From the NCBI RefSeq assembly GCF_049276915.1, contig NZ_JBASXK010000125.1, forward strand, positions 1 through 33,627: a stretch of DNA of 33,627 nt, written 5' to 3'. The position numbers and the translations under genes were made by a program. Origin of the DNA: Aestuariivita sp049276915. Lineage in GTDB: Bacteria; Pseudomonadota; Alphaproteobacteria; Rhodobacterales; Rhodobacteraceae. Shown here piece by piece: positions 7,786-16,306 of this stretch. The notes beneath the pieces are model-generated. The model was not told the DNA's origin. It did no database searches and saw nothing but the letters and a program-made list of their open reading frames with translations. Positions within the stretch are counted from its first letter, which is position 1, and each line of letters opens with the position of its first letter.

Positions 7786-8289
7786 TTATCCTGTCCTATA
7801 TGGGTCATCAATACCCATTGTGCCAAGTATCGTCGTCTCAGTTTGTTCCATCAAAGTGGCATCCCGGTCACGAATGTGATCATAGCCCAGAAGATGCAAC
7901 ACCCCGTGTATGACCAGATGGGTCACATGATCGGACAGGGGCTTGCCCGCCTCCATAGCCTCGCGCGCGCAGGTTTCATAGGCGATTGCGATGTCCCCCA
8001 GCGCAATCTCGCCGGTGATATCGGGGCCGGGCGCACGCGGCATCGCGCCCTCGGTTGCAGGGGCCAGATCCTCGGCGGGCCAGCTCAGCACATTGGTGGG
8101 CGTGGGCTTGTCGCGGAAATCGGCATTCAGCCGGGCAATATGGGCATCATCGCAGGCCAGCAGAGCCGCTTCGGTACTGTCACTGTCGATCCCCAGATGC
8201 GCCAGCGTACTGTCATAGGCGCGTGTGCCCAGCGCTTCGAGGTCCAGCTCGGACCAGCGCGCATCCTCGATCATGATCTCCAGCCCCAT
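7786..8289 (-). CDS. ybeY: Endoribonuclease YbeY (16S rRNA maturation)
   Basis: A zinc-dependent single-strand endoribonuclease acting in 16S rRNA 3' end maturation and ribosome quality control. It has 167 residues. The diagnostic zinc motif HGVLHLLGYDH lies near residues 132-142, and LNADFRDKPTPTNVLSWP near 55-70 is also typical of the family. The ATG at 8289 has AAGGA about ten bases upstream; a second Met five codons later (MIEDARW) is an alternative start. It lies 64 bases after phoH and 29 before corC. Confidence 0.95.
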   Translation of the reverse strand: MGLEIMIEDARWSELDLEALGTRAYDSTLAHLGIDSDSTEAALLACDDAHIARLNADFRDKPTPTNVLSWPAEDLAPATEGAMPRAPGPDITGEIALGDIAIAYETCAREAMEAGKPLSDHVTHLVIHGVLHLLGYDHIRDRDATLMEQTETTILGTMGIDDPYRTG

Positions 8290-8353
8290 GGCCCGTCATC
8301 CTTGTTCGCAGATCGTCCACGAAGCGCGGGATTTGCAGGGTCGTAGTGCGCGC

Positions 8354-9367
8354 TCAGGTGGAGGTATCGGCGTCATAGGCTTCGATGATGGCCGCGACAA
8401 GCGGGTGGCGCACCACATCTTTGGCGGTGAAATAGTTGAAGCTGATCCGGGGGATCGATTTCAGCAACCGTTCCGCATCCGCCAGACCCGAAGGCACATG
8501 GCGCGGCAGGTCGATCTGGGTACGGTCTCCGGTGATCACCATGCGCGAGCCTTCGCCAAGCCGCGTGAGGAACATCTTCATCTGCATGGTCGTGGCGTTC
8601 TGTGCCTCATCCAGCACCACGAAGGCATTCGACAGGGTCCGCCCGCGCATGAAGGCCAGCGGCGCGATCTCGATCCGCTTTTCCTCGATCAGCTTGGCCA
8701 GTTGCTTGCCCGGAAGAAAGTCGTTCAGCGCGTCGTACAGCGGCTGCATGTAGGGATCGACCTTGTCCTTCATGTCGCCCGGCAGATAGCCCAGCTTTTC
8801 GCCTGCCTCGACCGCGGGACGGCTGAGGATGATGCGATCCACATGGCCATTGATGAACATGTTCACGCCGACGGCAACCGCCAGATAGGTCTTGCCGGTA
8901 CCGGCCGGGCCGATGCCAAAGGCCAGTTCATGTTCGAAAAGGGAATGCACATAGGCCTTTTGCGCATCCGTGCGGGGCTCGACCAGCTTCTTGCGGGTCT
9001 TGATCTCGACCTTGCCGCCGCGGAACATCTCAAGCTGATCGCCCCGGCCTGCGCCGGGCACCAGAGGTGACTTGTCCATGCGCAGCTCGCGGTCGATATC
9101 GCCCAGTTCGACCTCACGCCCCTGTTCCAGCCGCGTATAGAGCGCCTGCAGCACTTCAAGAGCCCCTTTCTGTGCGTCTTCCTCGCCCAGAATCGCAAGC
9201 TGGTTACCCTTGTGCAGGATCTGCACCGAGAAATGCTGTTCTATCGGAACAAGGTTTCGGGAATGTTCGCCGACCAATGCGGCCATGAGAAGATTGTCTG
9301 GAAACTCGATCAACAGCTCGGCTGGGGCTGTCGCCGTATCTGCTGGGGTTAGGGCGCTGATGACCAA
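8354..9367 (-). CDS. ybeZ: PhoH-like ATPase YbeZ
   Basis: A PhoH-family cytoplasmic ATPase, partner of YbeY in the conserved operon. With a TTG start at 9367 it has 337 residues. The TTG is preceded by AAGGAG with six bases between, whereas the in-frame ATG at 9436 lacks a good site and adds a sequence with no similarity. Visible: an N-terminal KH-like region (about 20-85), Walker A GPAGTGKT (153-160) and Walker B VVLDEAQN (about 250-257). MVITGDRTQIDLP near 292 is the sensor motif of the family. It is the first gene of ybeZ-ybeY-corC-lnt. Confidence 0.93.
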   Translation of the reverse strand: MVISALTPADTATAPAELLIEFPDNLLMAALVGEHSRNLVPIEQHFSVQILHKGNQLAILGEEDAQKGALEVLQALYTRLEQGREVELGDIDRELRMDKSPLVPGAGRGDQLEMFRGGKVEIKTRKKLVEPRTDAQKAYVHSLFEHELAFGIGPAGTGKTYLAVAVGVNMFINGHVDRIILSRPAVEAGEKLGYLPGDMKDKVDPYMQPLYDALNDFLPGKQLAKLIEEKRIEIAPLAFMRGRTLSNAFVVLDEAQNATTMQMKMFLTRLGEGSRMVITGDRTQIDLPRHVPSGLADAERLLKSIPRISFNYFTAKDVVRHPLVAAIIEAYDADTST

Positions 9368-9508
9368 TCTGCTCTCCTTGCTTTTTCTTGAGTGAGCTTG
9401 GCAAACCCGTGCGGGCGAGGCAAGCGAATGAGGCATAATTTCACGAAACTGGTACAGAATTCTTCCGGCGCTGTCGCCGCTTTGGGCGCAGGATCGGATG
9501 GCGGAACG

Positions 9509-9538
9509 AAAAAGGCCGCCCGCGTGATGCGGACGGCC
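9509..9538 (-). terminator. Rho-independent terminator after the lipoprotein gene
   Basis: On the minus strand GGCCGTCCGC-ATCA-CGCGGGCGGCC-TTTTT: outer stem GGCCG/CGGCC, inner CCGC/GCGG, followed by five T. It lies 26 bases after the lipoprotein stop and before ybeZ, and would separate the two units. Confidence 0.75.
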
Positions 9539-9563
9539 CTGCTGTCATATGATCCCGAAGCGA

Positions 9564-9857
9564 TCACAGGATATCCGGGAAGGACGAACCCTCCTTGAAT
9601 GGGCCGGTGGCCGTGTTGGGCGGTGCGACGCCCGAACAGACCGGTTTGCCGTAAGGATCCAGACGCTGGGACAGATAACCTTCGACGCCATCGTCGATGA
9701 TCCAGTGGTCACAGCCCACCGGATCAACCCAGATCCCGGCCTTGAGGGTCGAGAGGTCCTTGCTGTCAAAGCCGCGGTCCACGGTTTTGTCGATCTTTTC
9801 GCAGGCAGAGATCGTTCCGGCGACCAGCAGCAGCATGGCTGTTTTTGCAATATTCAT
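9564..9857 (-). CDS. Small lipoprotein sharing a domain with the OmpA-like neighbour
   Basis: 97 residues. The N terminus MNIAKTAMLLLVAGTISAC has a lipobox (ISAC), so Cys19 should be lipidated by Lgt and N-acylated by Lnt. The mature part contains IWVDPVGCDHWIIDDGVEG (42-60) followed by YLSQRLDPYGKPVC. The same motif (IWVDP.GC.HW..DDG.EG) occurs in the upstream OmpA-like gene, so the two are related in this part. GGGGA lies eight bases before the ATG, and the gene is 12 bases after the OmpA-like stop: probably one transcript closed by the terminator at 9509-9538. Function is unknown; an envelope role is inferred. Confidence 0.85.
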   Translation of the reverse strand: MNIAKTAMLLLVAGTISACEKIDKTVDRGFDSKDLSTLKAGIWVDPVGCDHWIIDDGVEGYLSQRLDPYGKPVCSGVAPPNTATGPFKEGSSFPDIL

Positions 9858-9869
9858 GACAAGGTCCCC

Positions 9870-10466
9870 TTAACGGATACAAATGATTTCGACGCGGCGG
9901 TTCTTGGCCATACCTGCAGCGGTCGCATTGGATGCGGCAGGCAGGCGTTCGCCGTAACCACGCACATCCGCGATGCGCGCACCGGTCGAGGCCGCGATGC
10001 GGGCGACCGAGTTGGCGCGGTTATAGCTCAGGCGCATGTTATAGGCATCCGAGGCGCGGCTGTCGGTGTGACCGGTGATGATGAAGGCCGTCGCGGTTGA
10101 TTGCGAAAAGAACTCCTCCAGACGCTTCTGGCCGTTGGGATGGATGCGATAGCTGTCGGTTGCAAAGAACTGATCCGAGTTCATCACGCCACAGACATTC
10201 CCGCGCCGGCACACCGGGATACCCTGACGGGTCACATGCGGGGTCATTTAGCCTTCGGCACCGTCATCCATGACCCAATGCTCGCACCCGTCCGGATCGA
10301 CCCAGATCGTGGGCACATATCTTTCGCCGATCACCACGTTCTGACCCGAACTGCTGGTCTGCGCTGCAGACGGCAGCGGCGTGACGAGCAGCGTGACTGC
10401 GGCAATGCTGGCAGCGGCCACGGCAGTCATCAGCGTCTTTAAGCCAAACTCATTCACCTTGAACAT
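9870..10466 (-). pseudogene. OmpA-family protein split by an in-frame TAA
   Basis: Two consecutive ORFs in one frame: 10466-10248 (72 residues with signal peptide MFKVNEFG..LPSAAQ and the domain IWVDPDGCEHWVMDDGAEG) and 10247-9870 (125 residues, OmpA C-terminal peptidoglycan-binding domain with TGHTDSRASDAYNMRLSYNR and AKNRRVEI). The TAA at 10250-10248 stands where the paralogous lipoprotein has Tyr (DDGVEGYL against DDGAEG*M), so a single TAT/TAC to TAA change would explain it. Without read-through the OmpA domain has no signal peptide and the first half lacks its anchor. An ATG directly follows the TAA, so reinitiation is possible, but the product would stay in the cytoplasm. GGAG precedes the first ATG. 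A sequencing error is an alternative. Confidence 0.75.
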
Positions 10467-10544
10467 CCTTTACTCCGATTTCCCCCTGAAGAGGCAGAGA
10501 CTGGCAACATGCGCCAAGGAATGTTCCTGAGGCCCCCACCTCGT

Positions 10545-10650
10545 ATTGAGATCAGGTTAAAAAACTTCTGGTTACATGAAAAGACAAAATCACTAGATCT
10601 AGATATTGTGATCTATCTTAAGACAAAATCGAATTAGAGGCCCATTGCCC
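10545..10650 (-). promoter_or_regulatory. AT-rich upstream region of the OmpA-like gene with repeats
   Basis: This stretch is clearly richer in A and T than its surroundings. AAGACAAAATC occurs twice as a direct repeat (10581-10591 and 10620-10630, 39 bases apart) and flanks the perfect palindrome CTAGATCTAG (10593-10602). On the minus strand TTGTCT, 17 bases, TTTTTA could be a promoter, but this is weak. A regulator site upstream of the envelope gene is a reasonable guess. Confidence 0.4.
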
Positions 10651-10698
10651 CCCATTCGTGATTTTGGAGCGGGGGCCAAGCCCCGGAATCCGACGATT

Positions 10699-12024
10699 TC
10701 AGCCGACCAGCGCGCCCGCAAGGGAATTGGTGCTGGAGGACACGATTCTGACCTGGGCCAGGGTTCCCACCGGGGCCGGGCAATCGGCCACATGGACCGC
10801 GTGCAGGTGGTCCGACTTGCCCACCATCTGGCCCGCAAGGCGCCCTTCGCGCTCAAAAAGCACACCAACCGTCTTGCCCACCATCGCATCCTGTGCGGCA
10901 CGTTGCTGGGTGCCCAGCAATGCCTGAAGGCGGTGCAGGCGTTCGGTCTTTTCGGCCTCGGGCACCTGATCGCGTTCGGCGGCCGGCGTTCCGGGGCGGG
11001 TTGAATACTTGAAGGAATAGGCGGTGCCGTATCTGACCTCTTCGACCAGATCCATGGTGGCCTGGAAATCCGCCTCGGTCTCTTCCGGGAAGCCGACGAT
11101 GAAATCACCCGAGATCAGGATATCGGGGCGCGCGGCACGGATGCGCTCGATCAGGCGCAGATAGCTTTCGGCGGTATGGGCGCGGTTCATCCGTTTGAGG
11201 ATCTTGTCCGATCCCGCCTGCACCGGAAGATGCAGATAGGGCATCAGCTTGGCGCAGGTGCCATGCGCCTCGATCAGGGCCTCATCCATGTCATTGGGAT
11301 GGGACGTGGTAAAGCGGATGCGCTCAAGCCCGTCGACCTTGTCCAACTCCCAGATCAGCCGGGCCAGCGACCAGTCGCCCCCGTCCGGACCCGCGCCGTG
11401 ATAGGCATTCACGTTCTGACCCAACAGGGTGATTTCACGCACGCCGCGCTCCACCAGATCGCGCGCTTCGGTGATCACGCGATCCACCGGGCGCGAGACT
11501 TCGGCGCCGCGGGTATAGGGCACCACGCAGAAGGCACAGAACTTGTCGCAGCCTTCCTGCACGGTCAGAAAGGCGGTCGGGCCGCGTCTGGCCTTGGGTC
11601 GGGCCTTGAGATGCTCGAACTTGTCTTCTTCGGGGAAATCCGTGTCCAGCGCCTTTTGACCAGCGCGCGCCCTGGCCTCGAGCTCGGGCAGGCGGTGATA
11701 GCTTTGCGGCCCCACGACCAGATCGACCATGGGCTGACGGCGCATGATCTCGGCCCCTTCAGCCTGCGCGACACAGCCCGCGACACCGATTTTCAGGTCC
11801 GGTTTTTCGGCCTTCAGCCTCTTGAAGCGCCCCAGTTCGGAATAGACCTTTTCAGCGGCCTTTTCACGGATATGGCAGGTGTTGAGCAGGATCATGTCGG
11901 CATCATCCGGTGTGGAGGTTTCCACATATCCCTGGGTGCCCAGAGCCTCGGCCATGCGCTCACTGTCATAGACATTCATCTGACAGCCATAGGTCTTGAT
12001 AAACAGCTTTTTGGGCTCTGCCAT
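10699..12024 (-). CDS. miaB: tRNA-2-methylthio-N6-dimethylallyladenosine synthase
   Basis: A radical-SAM enzyme that puts the methylthio group on i6A37 of tRNAs reading UNN codons. It has 441 residues from the ATG at 12024 (MAEPKKLFIKTYGCQMN). N-terminal domain cysteines for the auxiliary cluster are Cys14, Cys50 (NTCHIRE) and Cys84 (AGCVAQAEG). The radical-SAM cluster motif is CDKFCAFC (Cys159, Cys163, Cys166). A TRAM domain lies at the C terminus (about 375-440). The in-frame start at 12090 was rejected because family members begin at MAEPKKLF. No strong Shine-Dalgarno is seen. It is divergent from the glycosyltransferase-like gene. Confidence 0.97.
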   Translation of the reverse strand: MAEPKKLFIKTYGCQMNVYDSERMAEALGTQGYVETSTPDDADMILLNTCHIREKAAEKVYSELGRFKRLKAEKPDLKIGVAGCVAQAEGAEIMRRQPMVDLVVGPQSYHRLPELEARARAGQKALDTDFPEEDKFEHLKARPKARRGPTAFLTVQEGCDKFCAFCVVPYTRGAEVSRPVDRVITEARDLVERGVREITLLGQNVNAYHGAGPDGGDWSLARLIWELDKVDGLERIRFTTSHPNDMDEALIEAHGTCAKLMPYLHLPVQAGSDKILKRMNRAHTAESYLRLIERIRAARPDILISGDFIVGFPEETEADFQATMDLVEEVRYGTAYSFKYSTRPGTPAAERDQVPEAEKTERLHRLQALLGTQQRAAQDAMVGKTVGVLFEREGRLAGQMVGKSDHLHAVHVADCPAPVGTLAQVRIVSSSTNSLAGALVG

Positions 12025-12068
12025 GAGGACACCGGTTGTTGGCGGGATTGCCGGTGCTTCTAGACCAA

Positions 12069-12091
12069 CGTGCACCACCTTGCAATGCACG
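12069..12091. repeat. Inverted repeat in the miaB/12146 divergent promoter region
   Basis: CGTGCA (12069-12074) and TGCACG (12086-12091) are perfect inverted copies separated by 11 bases, between two divergent genes. The spacing fits an operator for a dimeric regulator, but six-base arms can arise by chance. Confidence 0.3.
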
Positions 12092-12145
12092 CGGATTTAA
12101 CCGATTCTGACGCATAACCAGAGTTCACAAAGATCAAAGGCCCCC

Positions 12146-13021
12146 ATGGCAGGAACCACCTATCCTTCGCTGAGCGCTTTTTTGAAGGACGCGCGCCGTG
12201 CTTTGGCCAAAGGCCCTGTGGCGATCATCCTGATCGAGGACGAGGCCGAGGTCGCCTCGACCCTGCGCCACCATCTGGATATCAGGTTCAAGGTGGTCGT
12301 GGCCCTGATGCCCGATGCCTTCAGCCTGCCTGCCGATGTCGAAGGCAAGGTGCTGCGGGTCAATCATGCCGTCTCACAGGCCGAGGCGGGGCGCGATGCG
12401 ATCAACAGGATCATCGCGGCGGCTCCGGGTGTGTGGATGTATTACTGCTATAACGGGGAATACCTGTTCTATCCCTTCTGCGAGACGCGCAGCATCGGCG
12501 AGATGCTGACCTTCCACACCGAAGAGCGGCGCGATGCGATGCTGTGCTATGTGGTCGATCTTTATGCCGATGATCTGACCGAATGCCCCAATGCGGTCTC
12601 GCTTGAGCGCGCCCATCTTGACCGCACGGGATATTACGCGCTGGCCCGCCCCGATCCTGTCACCACCCATCCCAAGGAACGGCAACTGGATTTCTTTGGC
12701 GGCCTGCGCTGGCGCTATGAGGAACATATCCCCGAGGTCAGCCGCAAGATCGACCGGATCTCACTGTTCATGACCAAACCGGGGCTGGAGCTGCGCGCCG
12801 ATCACACGTTCAATGATGAAGAATACAACACCTATGCTTGCCCCTGGCACAACAACCTGACGGCGGCAGTCTGTTCGTTTCGCACCGCAAAGGCGCTGAA
12901 AAGCAATCCGGGCTCGGCCTTCGATATCCACACGTTCAAATGGCACAACACCACCACATTTGAATGGCATTCGCGCCAGTTGCTGGATCTGGGACTGATG
13001 GAACCGGGCCAATGGTTCTGA
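12146..13021 (+). CDS. Putative glycosyltransferase-like protein
   Basis: 291 residues, with AAAGG five bases before the ATG. I do not recognise a named family with certainty. The N-terminal part (22-58: GPVAIILIEDEAEVASTL..HHLDIRFKVVVALMPD) looks like the start of a GT-A nucleotide-sugar-binding fold, and GVWMYYCYNGEYLFYPF (95-111) resembles the aromatic segment before the acidic donor-binding site of family-2-like transferases. The middle and C-terminal parts are rich in aromatic and His residues (CPWHNNL, FKWHNTTTFEWHSRQLLDLG). There is no signal peptide and no membrane segment. The ending HSRQLLDLGLMEPGQWF is well ordered and suggests a full-length gene. Acceptor and sugar are unknown. 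Confidence 0.75.
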   Translation: MAGTTYPSLSAFLKDARRALAKGPVAIILIEDEAEVASTLRHHLDIRFKVVVALMPDAFSLPADVEGKVLRVNHAVSQAEAGRDAINRIIAAAPGVWMYYCYNGEYLFYPFCETRSIGEMLTFHTEERRDAMLCYVVDLYADDLTECPNAVSLERAHLDRTGYYALARPDPVTTHPKERQLDFFGGLRWRYEEHIPEVSRKIDRISLFMTKPGLELRADHTFNDEEYNTYACPWHNNLTAAVCSFRTAKALKSNPGSAFDIHTFKWHNTTTFEWHSRQLLDLGLMEPGQWF

Positions 13022-13086
13022 GGCCACTGGTCTTTGCAACGCAGCGCGACGCCCCGCCACAGGTGTTGGCCCCCTGACACAAGTTA

Positions 13087-13108
13087 CCCGATCAGAGAGC
13101 GTATCGGG
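13087..13108. repeat. Stem-loop after the glycosyltransferase-like gene
   Basis: CCCGAT (13087-13092), ten bases, ATCGGG (13103-13108). There is no T run, so a terminator role is weak. It lies in the 248-base gap before the cyclase gene, where I see no gene. Confidence 0.3.
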
Positions 13109-13269
13109 CACGGCTCCGATATTGCCAAGTGATGTTGTCAGATGACGGGTTTGAGCCCAACGCAGACGTGGCTTTCGCTGTATTTCGCTTGCGTCGATCG
13201 CACGACGTGGGAAACCTGGCTGACAGTTCACCAGCTCCGGGCTAGCCTCGAATAAGCAGGGAGGTAACA

Positions 13270-14991
13270 ATGCAAAAAAGGCTTGCTGCGGTTCTGGCGG
13301 CGGATGTTGTCGGATACTCAGCATTGATGGACCATAATCGGGACCAGACGCTCAAATCTCTCAAGGCTTTCCGAGAAGAGACCTTGATGCCCGCGCTCGT
13401 GGAGCATGCAGGACGACTCGTCAAGAGCATGGGGGACGGCTGGATCGTCGAGTTCCGGTCTGCCTCAAATGCCGCCGAATGTGCGATTTCCATCCAATCG
13501 GCCGAAAAGCCGGCAGACATCCAGCTCCGCATCGGCGTTCACACTGGCGAAGTCATTACCGACGGCGAAGACATCTTCGGCGATGGAATCAACATTGCCG
13601 CGCGCCTTGAGGCACTGGCCGAGCCTGGGCAGATATTGCTATCGGATACCGCGCATAACAGCCTGGACAGAACCGCCGCGGCCTTGTTCTTCGGCGGTGG
13701 AGACACCCAGCTGAAAAACATTGCACGTCGCGTTGGTGTGTGGCGGTGGCCTGATGGTTCGGCGCTGAAACAAACAGCGTCCACCTTTGACAAGCCCGGC
13801 ATTGCCGTGCTGCCGTTCGACAACATGTCGGGTGATCCGGAGCAGGAGTATTTCTGCGACGGCATCAGCGAGGACATCATCATCGAACTCTCGCGGTTCC
13901 AGGACCTGTTTGTTATCGCCCGCAACTCTTCGTTCTCCTTCAAGGGGCGATCAGTGACGCACCGGGACGTCGCGCGAGAACTCGGCGTAAGATACATGCT
14001 TGAAGGCAGTCTGCGCCGAGCGTCGAACCGTATACGCATCACTGCGCAGTTGATCGAATGCGGGACAGGGACCCACATCTGGGCCGAGCGCTATGACCGC
14101 AATCTGGAAGACATCTTCGAACTTCAGGACGAGATAACGCGCAGGGTCGTCGGCGCAATCGCACCGCAAATTACTCAGGCCGAACTTGCGCGTGCAAGCC
14201 GAGTGCAGGATATCGACTTCAATTCCTATGACCTGGCCCTCAAGGCCCAAGCCCTCTTTCAGCAAGGCGCATATCTGGACGAAAGGGGATACGAGAACGT
14301 CCTGGCATTGGCCCAACAGGCGATCGACCTCGACCCGCGCAACACGCAGGCAATTTGGTTCAAAGCCTATGCCTACGCCAACCGCTATCTTCTTCAACTC
14401 GACGACAATCCAGACGAAATGCTTAATCTAGCCGAAGCGGCGGCGGAACGCCTGTTCCAGAGTGACAGGTCCGACCCGAGGGCTTTGACGGTCCGGGGCA
14501 TAATCCGCCATTTCCGGCGCGCATACGACGAGGCTACCTCTGATTTTCGACGCGCCTTCGAACTCAATCCGAACTTCGCCTTGAACATCTTTTTCATGGC
14601 CTGGCATGAATCGCTCGTTGGGCGGCTCGATGAAGCAAAGGAACACGCACAGCTTGCGTTACGCCTGTCGCCGCGAGATGCCGATGCCTGGATAGGCAAC
14701 GCCTATCTTGCACTCGCTCAGGCATGTTTTGCCGAGAGTAATTTCGTGGACGCCCGGTATTGGGGAGAACGTGCCATTCAGATGACACCGCGCGCGCCAA
14801 TTCGGCGGGCCTTGATGATCGCAGCTTCAGCCCATCTCGGCCGACTGCATGAAGCGCGGCCACATGCCGATGCCTTGGCTACGTTCGCGCCGACATTTCT
14901 GGATAACATCACGTCGGGGCGTCTTACCTTGTATCGCCTGCCTGAGCACAACTCTCTTCTTGTCGACGGGATCGCGAAATCTGGGGTGTGA
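13270..14991 (+). CDS. Class III adenylate cyclase with TolB-like and TPR domains
   Basis: 573 residues. Residues 1-165 are a class III nucleotide cyclase domain. Metal-binding aspartates are Asp12 (AADVVGYS) and Asp56 (SMGDGW), with Lys52 and Asp105 (FGDGIN) in the base-recognition positions of adenylate cyclases and Asn108/Arg112 (NIAAR) for the transition state, so it looks catalytically complete. Residues 176-300 match the TolB-like N-terminal domain (GIAVLPFDNMSGDPEQEYFCDGISEDI) common in rhizobial cyclases, and 315-540 hold TPR-like helices (LALAQQAIDLDPRN). There is no membrane segment. GGGAGGT precedes the ATG. Codon and base use look less GC-rich than neighbouring genes, hinting at acquisition. 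It probably makes cAMP from an internal or protein-partner signal. Confidence 0.93.
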   Translation: MQKRLAAVLAADVVGYSALMDHNRDQTLKSLKAFREETLMPALVEHAGRLVKSMGDGWIVEFRSASNAAECAISIQSAEKPADIQLRIGVHTGEVITDGEDIFGDGINIAARLEALAEPGQILLSDTAHNSLDRTAAALFFGGGDTQLKNIARRVGVWRWPDGSALKQTASTFDKPGIAVLPFDNMSGDPEQEYFCDGISEDIIIELSRFQDLFVIARNSSFSFKGRSVTHRDVARELGVRYMLEGSLRRASNRIRITAQLIECGTGTHIWAERYDRNLEDIFELQDEITRRVVGAIAPQITQAELARASRVQDIDFNSYDLALKAQALFQQGAYLDERGYENVLALAQQAIDLDPRNTQAIWFKAYAYANRYLLQLDDNPDEMLNLAEAAAERLFQSDRSDPRALTVRGIIRHFRRAYDEATSDFRRAFELNPNFALNIFFMAWHESLVGRLDEAKEHAQLALRLSPRDADAWIGNAYLALAQACFAESNFVDARYWGERAIQMTPRAPIRRALMIAASAHLGRLHEARPHADALATFAPTFLDNITSGRLTLYRLPEHNSLLVDGIAKSGV

Positions 14992-15147
14992 TCCCGAATC
15001 GGAGTTGGCACCATTCCCTCGGCAGCCAACCAAGCCTGATGATCAGCCATATGTCGGCTTTGTCCCCATGGCAGCCCCCCAACCTTCGTCGGAGCAACCG
15101 AGGGCGTACCAGTGGCAGACCGGAAAGCTTACATCAGGCAGGCAACA

Positions 15148-16125
15148 CTAACGGAACATCCCGATCCGGCGGAACCAGATAAACAGCACAATCCCCATTG
15201 CCACCAGCAGGGCACAGACAATCGCAAAGGCGTGGGGATCATTCACGCCGGGCACGCCGCCCACGTTAATGCCCAGCAATCCCGTCAACAGACCCAGCGG
15301 CAGGAAGATCGCCGCCACAACCGACAGCACCAGCATGCGCCGGTTCATCCCCTCGGCGCGCTGATCCATCACCTGGTCGTGCACCACCTGCGCGCGATCG
15401 CGAATGGCATCCAGTTCTTCGCCCAGCCGCAGCATCCGTTCTGCGGCTTCGCGCAGATGCGCGCGGTCATCTTCCTGCATCCAGCCGCGGCTTTCGATGT
15501 CCAGCGTGGTCAGCGCGTCGCGCTGCGGCACAAGATAGCGGCGCAGCAGGATGGCCGCGCGCCGCAACCCCGCCAGTTCGCCACGAGCGATGTCCGGCTG
15601 GGACTCAAGCATGGCCTCTTCGATGGCGTCTATGCGCTCATTCAGCCCGGCGATGGCCGGCTCGGCCCGGTCTGCAAGCCTGAGCGCAAGATCGGCCACG
15701 AAACCGCCCACCGTGCGCGGTCCGTCGCCCCGTTCGATGGCGGCGACAAGATCGGCGACTGCCACCAGCGGGCGAACCCAAACACCCACGATACGTCCCG
15801 GCTCAAGCCAGAGCCGCACCGAGACCATGTCTTCGGGTTCCGCCCCCGGATTGAGGTTCACGCCGCGCAGGTTCAGCACGACACCGCGCCCATGCACCGT
15901 GCAGCGCGGGCGGGTTTCTTCGGCGGTCAGCGCTTTGACCACATACTCATCCAGACCACAGGTCTCCAGAAGGCGTTCGGCCCCGGGATGATCGCGGCGC
16001 AGATGCAGCCAGCTGAACGCGCCGGTATCCGTCGACAGATGCGCGGGATCCACCGCTTGCGCCCCGCCTGAGCCATCAAACTGCAGGGCGATAACATCCA
16101 ACAAACCTGTCTGCTGCGCTGTCAT
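15148..16125 (-). CDS. zntB: ZntB/CorA-family divalent metal transporter
   Basis: 325 residues from the ATG at 16125 (AAAGG six bases upstream; a start 14 codons earlier has no support). A large cytoplasmic N-terminal part is followed by a long coiled helix (about 150-255) and two C-terminal membrane segments: MLVLSVVAAIFLPLGLLTGLLG, written as MLVLSVVAAIFLPLG and LLTGLLG, and FAIVCALLVAMGIVLFIWF. The pore motif reads GIN (285-287) in GINVGGVPG, the ZntB-type form of the CorA GMN motif. ZntB proteins move zinc; the substrate here is inferred. The short C-terminal tail ends RRIGMFR. It stands alone, convergent with the cyclase gene. Confidence 0.88.
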   Translation of the reverse strand: MTAQQTGLLDVIALQFDGSGGAQAVDPAHLSTDTGAFSWLHLRRDHPGAERLLETCGLDEYVVKALTAEETRPRCTVHGRGVVLNLRGVNLNPGAEPEDMVSVRLWLEPGRIVGVWVRPLVAVADLVAAIERGDGPRTVGGFVADLALRLADRAEPAIAGLNERIDAIEEAMLESQPDIARGELAGLRRAAILLRRYLVPQRDALTTLDIESRGWMQEDDRAHLREAAERMLRLGEELDAIRDRAQVVHDQVMDQRAEGMNRRMLVLSVVAAIFLPLGLLTGLLGINVGGVPGVNDPHAFAIVCALLVAMGIVLFIWFRRIGMFR

Positions 16126-16279
16126 GCCCGGCCTTTCACCCTGCGCTTTGCCCGGCAGGATATCCAAAAGCGGGGCAAAGTCTCAAAAAGTTTACGAAGG
16201 TTTTAGCCAGAGCGGCGCATTTGGTACATTTTTGCGCCCAGACCGGCACGGCAGCGCCGCGATCTTTACCCGGTAATGA

Positions 16280-16297
16280 CACTATCTTTTGATAGTG
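16280..16297. repeat. Perfect hairpin CACTATCTTTTGATAGTG
   Basis: Seven-base arms CACTATC and GATAGTG around TTTT, ten bases before the ATG of the doubtful small ORF at 16307 and upstream of zntB. It is an 18-base interrupted palindrome in otherwise GC-rich DNA; it could be an operator or an mRNA hairpin. Confidence 0.5.
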
Positions 16298-16306
16298 CCT
16301 CGGGTC

